Part shown: piece after piece, positions 54,276-64,000 of the stretch
Position numbering within the stretch: the first letter of the stretch is position 1
Layout: every line of letters begins with the position of its first letter
Assembly: GCF_033115175.1 (NCBI RefSeq)
Contig: NC_084850.1
Location: 113,443,939-113,507,938, forward strand
Direction of reading: 5' to 3'
Source: Lepus europaeus
Lineage: Eukaryota > Chordata > Mammalia > Lagomorpha > Leporidae
DNA length: 64,000 nucleotides
Notes under the pieces: generated by a model
What the model saw: the letters and a program-made list of their open reading frames with translations, nothing else
Database searches by the model: none
Told to the model about the DNA's origin: nothing
Position numbers and translations under genes: made by a program

Positions 54276-55807
54276 GGCTCCCTAACTTCCATATGTAGGT
54301 ACCTAGACAAAGAACTTGAGGAAATAGAAGAGGGAGTTGGATAGCTAATTAGTATGCACAAATATCCAAGATTCCTGAGGTGGCCAGATAGGGAAATTAA
54401 GCATTGAAGCATCAGTAAGTTACTTCATAATGTTTTTCCCTAGGCTACCTGAATGGGCGTATAGTACAGTGGGAGGTTGCAGAAAACATATGTGTGCCCA
54501 TTTTGTGATAATCCATCAAGCTATACACTCAAGATATGTACCTTTTCATTTAATCTTCTCAAAAGTAAAAATAACTAAACTGCTAAAGAATTAATAACAA
54601 GGGGAAACCTATTTCACACATGTGATGGACAAAAGGGCTTATTCATGAACAAGATAAAAATCTTCTTTTCTATTTGAGATTTTGTTCCCATGGCCCTCTA
54701 AAAACCTCAGAGCTTCAACCTACTTTTCTGCCAATGAGTAACAAGCACATTAGAGTTTTGAGGTTTTTTATGACTAAAATAATAATAATAACTGCACCAT
54801 AATAAGTAAAGTGCAGTTAAATATGCAGACCCCCTTGAATCAGTGTGCTCTTCTATTTGATATACGAGACATATACTTTTATATTGGCCCAAGGATTCTT
54901 TTTCAGAGACCCTATTTAAGGAGGATATCTACATGAAACCAATGGTCATTTTGGTGTAGGAAACATGGGATTAAAATTTTTTCCACACTTTAGAGAAATG
55001 GGCTGGGTAAGAAAGGCTGTGCAAGGCACACAGGAAGTGGGTTCTAGTACAATGGAAGTGGTGGTGATCACAGGGAAGGTCATCTCCATAGATTCACTCA
55101 TTTTCTCTTTCCTTGTCACCCCTCTTTTTCCTGGTTAGGCCAATGATGACACCCCCCCCCCCCCTTTTGTAAACTAGTGTTGGTAGATGGTGAGAAACAA
55201 AAGTCAATGTCAAAGAGTCAATCCCTGTCAGTTTTGTGGTGAAAGAGAAGGAGTATTTTTAGGACAGTTAGAGAAGAAAGTATACTGTTAGGTGGGAGGC
55301 TAAAGATCATGGGTAAAAAATATTAAAATGACAGGTACAGACATAAAAATCAGGGAGAGTATGTGTTCAAATGACCATGATGACTACATTTTTAGAGTAG
55401 AAACACATTGTGAGGCACATTGAGACAATGTGTTAAAAATATAAATCAGTATTATATCACATCTGTCAAATTATATACAGAAAACTGATTGTACAATGTT
55501 AGCCCCAATAAATCTATGGAGAATATCAAAACTCTCCTATTAAATTTAGAGTAAGGATGGATTTCTTCTGATTGAGATCCCAGAATTGTAGCTTTTAGAG
55601 TTCTAAAAATTGGGCACTATGAAATACAAAGTGCATTAAGAAAATTCTTTAGTAAACAAATTAGAAGTTAGTGACTTAGTGCTCAACACCCTAACACATA
55701 ATGTGGAATAGAAGGATTCATATCTTAAGCCACATCCAGCAAAATGGATGCCCATATTCATTATAGTATACATTCTGGGAAAACCATTTTCTTGACTTTG
55801 ATAATAA
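54276..55807. other. Unassigned stretch with a C13 run
   Basis: No exon or named repeat. A run of 13 C at 55152-55164 is followed by TTTT. Confidence 0.5.
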
Positions 55808-55834
55808 TTCTGTGGCTGATGCTTAAACATTTTC
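55808..55834. repeat. 27-bp target duplication, left copy
   Basis: Begins ttctgtggctgatgc and is identical over 27 bp to 56181-56207 on the other side of the CSINE. Confidence 0.97.
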
Positions 55835-56180
55835 TTTTAAATTTAATTTAATTTATTTATTTTTTGTTTTGATAGGCAGAGTGGACAGTGAGAGAGACAG
55901 AGAGAAAGGTCTTCCTTTGCCGTTGGTTCACCCTCCAATGGCCACCGCAGCCAGCGCACTGCGCTGATCCGATGGCAGGAGCCAGGTGCTTATCCTGGTC
56001 TCCCATGGGGTGCAGGGCCCAAGGACTTGGGCCATCCTCCACTGCACTCCCTGGCCACAGCAGAGAGCTGGCCTGGAAGAGGGGCAACTGGGACAGAATC
56101 TGGTGCCCCGACCGGGACTAGAGCCCGGTGTGCTGGCGCCGCAAGGCGGAGGATTAGCCTATTGAGCCGTGGCGCCGGCC
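55835..56180 (-). mobile_element. Very young CSINE, antisense
   Basis: Complete from the A-tail (tttaatttaatttatttatt) to the minus-strand head GGCCGGCGCCACGGCTCAAT. Box B, the CpG-rich head and the 'gcacccca'-type middle are intact. Its 27-bp flanking duplication shows no mismatch, making it the best candidate in the window for a recent, perhaps polymorphic insertion. Confidence 0.97.
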
Positions 56181-56207
56181 TTCTGTGGCTGATGCTTAAA
56201 CATTTTC
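56181..56207. repeat. 27-bp target duplication, right copy
   Basis: Perfect partner of 55808-55834. Confidence 0.97.
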
Positions 56208-56554
56208 AATAGCAATAGTGCAAAGACAGATGTTAAGATCAGGCAAGATTGCAAACTTGACTCATGTGAAGGTTATCATTAAAGATCTAATCGGGAAGGG
56301 TTATCAAGGTGGTAAAATATCTTGTAGATAGTTTGACAAAGCCATGGTCAAGAAGAATGTTAAAGATTAAAGATAAAAGTCATAAAATATAAAGAAGAGA
56401 TACTAAAATATTTTAAAATTTCAGTTGTAGCTTGCTCAATATTTCCATCTCAAAGAAATTAATCTGAAGATATATATTCTCACACTCACAAAATGGCATG
56501 TAAAAATGTTCATCATAGTATTAGATTAAAATTTTAATCAACCAATCTATCTAT

Positions 56555-56893
56555 TAATTAGCTTATTAACCTCAAAGGAAGAGAGACAGAGGCAGAGAAA
56601 CAGATATAGATGGTCATAAAGGGATGAATCTTCCATATGCTAGTTCACTTACCCCAATGCCTGTAACAGCCAGTGCTGGGCCAGGCTAAAACTGGGAGCC
56701 AAGAACTTAATCTAGGTCTCCCACGTGGGTGGAAGGTACCCAAGTTACATGAGTCATCATCTGGTGCCTCTCTGAATGTGCATTAGCAGGAAGATGGAAA
56801 GGAAGTGGAGGTCAGGCTCAAACCCAGGCAATCTGATATGAGATGTGAGCCCCCAAGGGGAAACTTGACCACTGCACCAAAAGCCCACCCTAT
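56555..56893 (-). mobile_element. CSINE, antisense, old copy
   Basis: 'gggatgaatcttccatatgc', 'aatctaggtctcccacgtgg', 'gtgcattagcaggaagatgg' and 'gaccactgcaccaaaagccc'. The tail side is reduced to 'attagcttattaacctcaaa'. It is strongly diverged and only 350 bp from the youngest copy, so insertions at this spot differ greatly in age. Confidence 0.85.
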
Positions 56894-57334
56894 AACATTG
56901 TTTTTAGTTGTAGAAATTTGAAGACAGCCAAAATAGCATGCAATAGAAGAGATACAAGTTTTTCATATATATGTACTGGGACTGCATAAAAACATCAACA
57001 TACATAAGGTGTACTGACACACAAAAATTGAAAGAGATGTTACTGTATAAAAATTGCAGATCATTATGGGTTTGTGTAGAAAAAGTTTGTAGGCTTTTCA
57101 CCAAACCATAAATATCTAGGACATAAGGTCACCATGGAGTTCCATTATATCCATTCATGAACATAGCTGCAGAAATACTTAATGATCTATTAGAAAATAA
57201 AGTTCATATTATTGAGTGTTTTTGCATCTATGTTCATGGATGCATTTGGGTAATGGCTGCCATTTTAGAGCCCTTGTCAGATCTTGACAATAGGTTTTAT
57301 TGTCTTTGTAGAAGAACTATGGAAATCTTCCTCA
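56894..57334. other. Unassigned stretch
   Basis: AT-rich and without exon. The right end may be more of the L1 that follows. Confidence 0.45.
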
Positions 57335-58112
57335 CTTTCTGAAAGAGCTTGTATAATATTGGTATCACTTCATTTTTCCTTAAGTCTTTAGAAGGAATTC
57401 ACTAGTGAAACCAACTGATCTTGGAGTTTGCTGTGACAGTAGGTTTTGAATTACAGATTCATTTGTTAGATATAGGATGATTCTGTTTTTCACTTATTCA
57501 CCCCCTTGTGCCTCCTCTCTTTTCTCCTTGACCTAGGTATTTGCCATTTTTTAAACCAGTTTGGTGCTTTTGTTGCTATTACTGCATGATAATTTCCAGT
57601 GCATTGCATGTCTATATTTATCATTATTTTTCCTTCTAATTTCTTTGGGTTTAATTTCCTATTGTAGTCATTAAGGCAAATATATAGAATGTTTTCAGAT
57701 TTCTTGTCTATTACATACATTTGCATCTACAAATCTTTGTCTATCAAGGCTTTAGTTGCATGCCACATATTTTACGAGGCAACTACATTACCATTTATTT
57801 CACAGATGTTTCTAATATCCATTGAAATGTCTTCTTTGCCAATGTATAAATATAAATCTTAATATGAAATATTGGGGATTTCTCTTCATCTTTTTAATAC
57901 TGATTTTTCAGTTAATTCTACTCTCTGTAGTGAACATATTCTCTTTTGAAGTATGTTGAAACTTGTTTCATGGTCCATAACACAATTAATATTGGTAACT
58001 TTGCAAGTACACTTGAGAAGATTATTTATTTTAATTATTGGGCACAGTGTTGTATATGTATAAATTAGGTCACATTCATTAATGATGTTATTCAATCCCA
58101 AAGAAAATCCCA
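57335..58112 (-). pseudogene. Ancient L1 ORF2 fragment, antisense
   Basis: On the + strand 'ctgaaagagcttgtataata', 'ttggtatcacttcatttttc', 'gaattcactagtgaaaccaa', 'ttctttgggtttaatttcct', 'acttgtttcatggtccataa' and 'caagtacacttgagaagatt' are the antisense of consecutive ORF2 segments from the RT towards the inter-domain region. There are several internal deletions and many stops. No catalytic motif survives clearly. Confidence 0.65.
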
Positions 58113-60688
58113 GCAAGATTTCTTTATTTATTTATAAAATTCTTATTCCAAAGAGAGAAACAGAAAGTTCGGGTTTCTTTCAATGTATTTTATTATTCTC
58201 AGGACCTTGGCCTCATAAGTCTTAACTTATTTTATTGCCTTCCCATGCTTTTAAACAGCTGGTCTTTGTATTTTATCTGGTTTTATAGCTCCTCTCAGTG
58301 GGAGGGTTGTTATAATTTACTCAGCAAAACCTAAAAATAGAACTCCCAACCAGTATATTTTCACTGTTGTCATTATTATTCCAAACTGAGTAAGTTAATT
58401 TTCTTAAAATATCACAAAAGAAATATTTATCTCAGATTAAAATGTTTTTTCATTTGGTTTGAATTTATTATGTAGTTATTTAATGAGTGTGCTTTTAGAA
58501 AACAGAATGGATATTAAGAAAATATAAATCAAACTTCTTTCAAAACTGTAAGAATTATTCACACATAGGGAATGGCAGCATTTACCACAACACATATTTC
58601 TTTATACAAGCTCACCCAACTACAAGTTGAATAAATCACTTTTCTTAGGGAGACATGTTCAGGTCTAAGCCAAAGCTGAGCAAGGCTCACAGAACATAGG
58701 AACTCCACAGACACCAATACCAATAGGTTTTGTGCCACTAGGCAAAATGAAAAACATATATTGTATATGTGTATGTTTGCATGAACATTCTTGTGTGACA
58801 TGACTGTGGGCATATGTATCTGCATGCATATAGTTTAATAGCCTATATATGGCTTGTTTATCTGTAGATGTCTAGGAAGAGTTAAGGGTATTTATGGATA
58901 AGTGTATGGGTACTGGACATATGAGCACCTGCATGTACAGTTGGTATGGGCCAATGTGTGTCAATAGGCTTTTGTGTTCAAGGGGAAGGGTTCAGGGACC
59001 TATGGAAGGAGTATCCTAAGATAGAGATATGGGTGGAAAAAGCAGTTACTTGATAGTTTAAACACTGGATATTAGTATATTGTGACATCTTTATGCCCAA
59101 CACATTGTGACCTTCCACCAAATTCCTTATGTTTTTTTTTCCATTTCCCTTAAAGTTCTTAGTACACTGAAAACATTCAAATTTATGCTCCATGAGAAAT
59201 CTTGACTCATGCCTTGGCTCCTATTAAACTCCCAAACTCCTATATTCTTCCACCTCCAGAATCTGGAGCTCATCTTTGTGTTCTCAGCAAAAAAAGGATT
59301 CCATCGACCACAATTTACTTGTCTGACCACAAATTTGGCTTCATCCTATTGCACTCCTGCACTATCCATGAATTATATCAGGCTAAACATACTAGGGCAT
59401 TCTATAATCCTTTTTGATACAAATTTCAGCAAGGACATTACACATTTTCTGCTTATTCCCTTTCGTTCCTCCACAGTCCCAGAACACCTTCCTAACATCA
59501 CAGACCCAAAGGAACTTGTGACTGAGTGAGTCTACATGACATACAATAAGAGTGATCATTCAAAAAGCTGATTATGAAAGTGTCCACAATGCTATGTTCA
59601 TTCAGTCTCAGGGTCCAATAGGATAACTTCAATATTCTGAACCCAAATATAAAGCTAGATTGTTTAAACTGCTCTATGTAAGAATGGGAAAGGTTGTAAA
59701 TATTTATTATGGTTCTAAACCTTTATTATGGTCAATCCTTATACATATTTCCAACACAACTTAATTTATATTTAAATTTCAAAATAAGAGAAAATTTCAA
59801 AATAAGCTTAAAACATACTTATAATAAAAATGATAATCTCTATAATTTTAATGAAAAATCCATTATTAGAATGTTCACAAAATTGGAGCATCCTTGGAAA
59901 CAATTTAAAATAAGAGACTCTGAAAGCATTCAAATCTTGTATAGAATGAATGTTGAGACTACAAGGGGCACATTATGGGTTCACTGAAAACAAGTCAGAC
60001 AGAAATAATTTCATGCCCTTTTTGTAGAGTATCAGTATATTACTGTTCAAAGTGAATACTGTTGGCAGTATTTTTTATTTCAATGACTCATGAAATGTAT
60101 CTTACAGAATCACTATGGAGAAAATGCACAAAAAAGAGCTAAACATAATTAAGTAAATTCACAGTTGGTTGAACCTCCACATTCAAAGAGTATTAGTTAA
60201 CCAATCAGAATTAACCTGAGTCAGACATTCCAGCAAGTAGATGAAGGTCCTACAAAATTGGCAGGCTTTAAAGAGTGTTACTGCTCCTAACTTTCCCTCT
60301 GGTTCCATCTAGCAGATTGATTCCCTCCCATCAATTGCCATAGCACTCATCTTGCATTGTGTTTACATTAAGTATCAGTTATTCATTCATGAGAGCTGTG
60401 ATTAAATATCTTGGTGTAGGGCTGCTAAGCTACTTTCTCTTGCATCTTGGAATTCCAACAATTAGAAAAATTCTGTCTTCAATTCTGACCTGGATTATGC
60501 TTCAAGTTTGTAAATATACACTAACCAAATTCAACTGGGAGAATCAGAGTAGGGAATAACTTTAATTAAATAGTATGCAGATCCCAAGAAATATATTTTT
60601 CATTTTCTTCTATAGGGCATAGCCTTTCTTGTGTCACCTATTTGTTCTGATTCCCTTCATATCTTGCCTCTTTTCTTATTCTTCTTTT
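58113..60688. other. Unassigned AT-rich stretch, 2.6 kb
   Basis: The longest part without a named element. Frames at 58559-58825 (minus), 59209-59529 and 59709-59987 have no domain. The region at 59200-59530 may be eroded L2, judged from proline/leucine-rich wording such as 'ccagaacaccttcctaacat', but this is not firm. Confidence 0.4.
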
Positions 60689-61031
60689 TTTAAAGATTTA
60701 TTTATCCTATTTGAAAGGCAGAGTTACAAGAGAGAGAAGGAGAGGCAGAGAGAGAGAGAGAGAGAGAGAGAGGTCTTCCATCGGCTGGTTCACTTCCCAA
60801 TTGGCCACAATGATCAGAGCTGTGCCTATCTGAAGCCAGGAGCCTGGAGCTTCTTCCGGGTCTCCCACGTGGGTGCAGGGCCCCCAGTGACATGGGCAAT
60901 GTTCTACTGCTTTCCCAGGCCATAGTAGAGAGCTGGATCAGAAGTGAAGCAGCCAGGACTTGAGCCGGCACCCATATGGGATGCTGGCACTGCAGGCAAT
61001 GGCTTTACTCGCTACACCACAGTGCTGGCCC
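60689..61031 (-). mobile_element. CSINE, antisense
   Basis: 'ttaaagatttatttatccta', 'gaaaggcagagttacaagag', a (GA)n at 60740-60771, 'ccatcggctggttcacttcc', 'gcccccagtgacatgggcaa' and 'actcgctacaccacagtgct'. 'cctcttttcttattcttc' on the left and 'gctcttttcttcttt' on the right suggest a diverged duplication. Confidence 0.93.
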
Positions 61032-61864
61032 TGGCTCTTTTCTTCTTTTATTGTCTCCTGGTATACTTCTTCCATTACATACTAACACTAGCACAAATAC
61101 TAGCCTCATTTCGTGTTTTCTTATAATTTCATAGATTAGAAACACATCTGTATACATAATTTTGATAAAATATGCTGGTTTGAAATATCTGCTCCTAGAT
61201 GAAGACACCAAGGCTTAAGAATGTTAAGGCTACAGATCAAATGTCACAGCTGCTTTGTTGTGAAGTCTGAGCTCGGGCTAAGTCTGTTGGAGAATCATCC
61301 ATTCCCTTTCTGCTCCATAGCCCTGCTCAGTAGAAAATTCCCATCATTCTCAGTAATCCAAAGACAGAGAATATTTTGAGTGTTTTCACTTTTTCCATTA
61401 GCTGTGATTCTGACACATCACTTTTAACTAACCCAGGCATAGAGACAAACATGCCCTATGCTCCTTGGGTCATCATGACAAATTCCTCAGATTACAGACA
61501 CACTAGGTCTCAATTTGAACTAGAATATAGTGTCCCTTCCCCCAGAAACTTCTCTAATAAGCACGGGAAAAACAATCCAAACCCCAGCAATTTGTTCCTG
61601 ATTTAAGATGACTATAAGTAGTGTTCCTTGTGCTTTCACTTAGCATCACCCTTTTCTTACCTGCTAACAGCAACCTGATAAAATATATCAAGAATGATGA
61701 AAGTTTTCAGCTATACTCTAACACACAGGCATCAGCAGTATGCATCGCCGCCACCGCCATCATTCTTAACATCACAAATATATACTGACCAATAACTATG
61801 GCCAGTGACTGCATATTCCTTATTTCAGCTGATTGTTTACAACCTTGACAGGCAGAGATTACAT
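61032..61864. other. Unassigned stretch
   Basis: No exon or named repeat. A short GCC-rich patch (tcgccgccaccgccatc) at 61745-61761 is unusual for this AT-rich surrounding. Confidence 0.45.
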
Positions 61865-61995
61865 TTAGACTATGGGCAAACTGAAAAATAGGGAGGCCAA
61901 GAAATGGAAAAAATCACAAAAATCATAAATTGTAGAGCTGGGATTTGAAATTGGGTCTGTTTCATGCACCTTGCACCCAGTACAGCACCTCTCAA
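61865..61995 (+). repeat. MIR SINE 3' fragment
   Basis: 'gtagagctgggatttgaaat', 'tgggtctgtttcatgcacct' and 'cagtacagcacctctc' match the MIR 3' half (…gagctgggatttgaacccaggtctg…). Confidence 0.55.
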
Positions 61996-62087
61996 AAGTA
62001 TCCAACTCATATAGCAGAAACAACAATAAGGTGCCTTCTTCTTTACATGTCTCCACTCTGCTCTTATTGTATAACAGATTCCTGCTT

Positions 62088-62416
62088 TTTAAAAAAGATT
62101 CATTATATTTATTTGAAAGGCAGAGTTACAGAGAGAGAGAAGGAAAGACAGAGAGAGACCTTCCATCCACTGGTTCACTCCCCAAATGGCTGCAACAACT
62201 GGGGCTGAACCAGGCTGAAGCTGGGAGCCAGGAGCTTCTGCTGGGTCTCCAATGTGAGTAGCAGGGGCCCAATTACTTGGGTCATCTTCCACTGCTTTCT
62301 GAGGTGCATTAGCAGGGAGCTAGATTGGAAGTGGAGCAGACAGAACTTGAACCAGAGCCCATACAGTATGCCAGTATTGCAGGTGGTGGTTTTACCCACT
62401 ATGTCACAACAGCCCC
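62088..62416 (-). mobile_element. CSINE, antisense, with target duplication
   Basis: 'aaaaaagattcattatattt', 'gaaaggcagagttacagaga', 'ccatccactggttcactccc', 'cattagcagggagctagatt' and 'acccactatgtcacaacagc'. The flanking cagattcctgctt (62075-62087 and 62417-62429) is a perfect 13-bp duplication. Confidence 0.95.
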
Positions 62417-62429
62417 CAGATTCCTGCTT

Positions 62430-64000
62430 GAGATGAAATATTGAACAAAATGATCTCTTAGTATTTACAGTCCTTAAATTCTATGATCCAAATCATTAAC
62501 CTTACCCTACCCCAATTCAGAAAGTAGCAGAGTTTTGGTAGCAAAAATGAGATTCTGAGTTTCCAGTGATAAGAATTATTCTAGAATTGCAGCTGAAAGG
62601 GGCTTGTCTTTATTTTGAAAGAAACTTTATGTCATACAACGAACTTAATGGAAACATCCCATGAAGGTATAACGTGGTTCAATTCACTTTAGCAGAGAAC
62701 TACCAAGCATTTGTCATGAAGAAAAGGAAACTGGAAGGAGATGAAGTATTATCTTCTCTCTGTACATCAATTCAATGCTCCAGGTTTTGGATGATTTGCT
62801 GTACATTTATTTTTCCACACTGTTGTTGAGGTTTGGATTATTTGCTAGCTGTTGTGTCTTGTATTTTAAAGGATATGAATAAAATTCTTTTAAAAAAACT
62901 TATCAGGGAAACAAAAATAGAGTGCATCATGTTGTTAAATTATTGGAATTTGAATAACATAATATCTTTAAGCATGATTGCATTATGTTAGAAAACATCC
63001 AGTTGCAGCACTAGGATAGTAGATTTCTCTAGCAGTGCATAAACATGTGCATGTGCAAAGAGCAATTGAGAGAATCTTGAAAATATGATAAAAATGGTAG
63101 TCACAATCTTGATCAATCTTGATTGTTTTATATTCTGACACCTCGGGTTTTAAAGAGTCTACTATGAAGGCACCATTTAATGAATGCTAAAGCTTTTAGA
63201 TTTCTTCAAGGTCATGGAAACACTTTGACAGCTATTTCTGTTAAATGACAGTGCAAAGATACTCTATACCTCTGTCTAGTTTTGCTTCTAATGATTTTTT
63301 TACAGAAAATGCTGATGATATAACAAATTTTATTTTGCTGTCATATATTTTATGTGCATATCCAGATGCAATTATAAAATACAAAAAACACAAAATTATA
63401 ATTAACACATCACATCAAAAATAAACATTATTTTTCCTTAAATATTACTAAAGTAATCCTCAAATAATTCTTCATTGGTTCTTTTGAATTTTAATAGGAG
63501 GAATAAATATCAATGACTAAAATCCAGAGCCCACAATAACTAATTGATAAACATTTAAACTAGTGATTGTAAGATGAGTGAAATTACTGTTTCCAAACTG
63601 GACTAATAACTCATTATCCACTATTGACTATCCAATGGAAGAAATTCAGTTTAAAATAAAGTGGACATCAAATGTTACTCAAATGCTCTGTTAATTTTCT
63701 CAATTGCTTATTTTTAAAATCACCTATCAAGAAAATTGGGAAAATCATACTTCTCATTTTATTCTCAATATACAGAATCAATGTGTTCTTTTCTCTATCT
63801 CCAGTAAGCTAGTCAATGGATTTTAATAGCTATTTTTACCTACAGTGTTGCTAGATTATACAAGATCATTATTCCACGTTTATCAGTGATGACAGTTAGC
63901 ACTAACTGGAGACTTTATGTATGAACATGTCCCAGTCAGTGAAATACCTTTGATACATAAATGAATTGAGGGCTACTATTTCCTCTGGCAAAAGTGAGAG
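62430..64000. other. Unassigned 3' end of the window
   Basis: No exon or named repeat. An AATAAA at 62878-62883 followed by an A7 run at 62892-62898 resembles a transcript 3' end. At 63226-63251 two TGACAG motifs lie 20 bp apart in the same orientation. Neither is decisive. Confidence 0.4.

Overview
The window is non-coding nuclear DNA from a mammal, almost certainly a lagomorph (rabbit or hare). The main evidence is about 28 copies of the tRNA-derived lagomorph C-repeat SINE (CSINE), many with the GGCCGGCGCCGTGG head, RNA polymerase III box B (GGTTCTAGTCC), a TC-rich 3' part and an A-rich tail. L1 copies have the lagomorph-type 3' end (AATAAAAGTT plus poly-A). I recognise no host protein-coding exon, rRNA, tRNA, CRISPR array or bacterial feature. 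The open frames are short and lie in transposon remnants, simple repeats or unassigned AT-rich DNA. The region reads as an intergenic or deep intronic stretch.

Layout. 1-4.7 kb: unassigned DNA with a MIR, a compact homeodomain/POU-site cluster at about 0.82-1.16 kb that looks like a conserved enhancer, and two MaLR-like LTRs, one split by a CSINE. 5.1-6.8 kb: a 5'-truncated young L1 3' region carrying a degenerate retroviral gag-like zinc knuckle. 7-15 kb: scattered CSINEs, an L2 fragment and a (TA)n tract. 15.5-21.9 kb: an ancient L1 split by CSINEs, a second L1 and a MaLR LTR. 22-33 kb: MaLR, MIRs, CSINEs and AT-rich DNA. 33.5-36.3 kb: L1 5'UTR plus ORF1 fused to a CSINE and flanked by a probable target-site duplication (TSD). 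41.6-44.9 kb: an L1 insertion with an inverted 5' part (twin priming), bounded by a 15-bp TSD, whose sense half is a near copy of the 5.1-6.8 kb element. 45-64 kb: old L1M fragments, MaLR LTRs, CSINEs, a mariner-like MITE and unassigned AT-rich DNA.

No gene network operates here. The interacting machinery is the retrotransposition system: L1 ORF1/ORF2 relics are the autonomous elements, and CSINEs depend on L1 enzymes, as their A-tails and TSDs show. The best leads are a probable L1-CSINE chimeric retrocopy, the retrovirus-like segment carried in the 3'UTR of the younger L1s, the twin-primed L1 and the enhancer-like block near 1 kb. Repeat family names come from recognising sequence features by eye; no database search was run.
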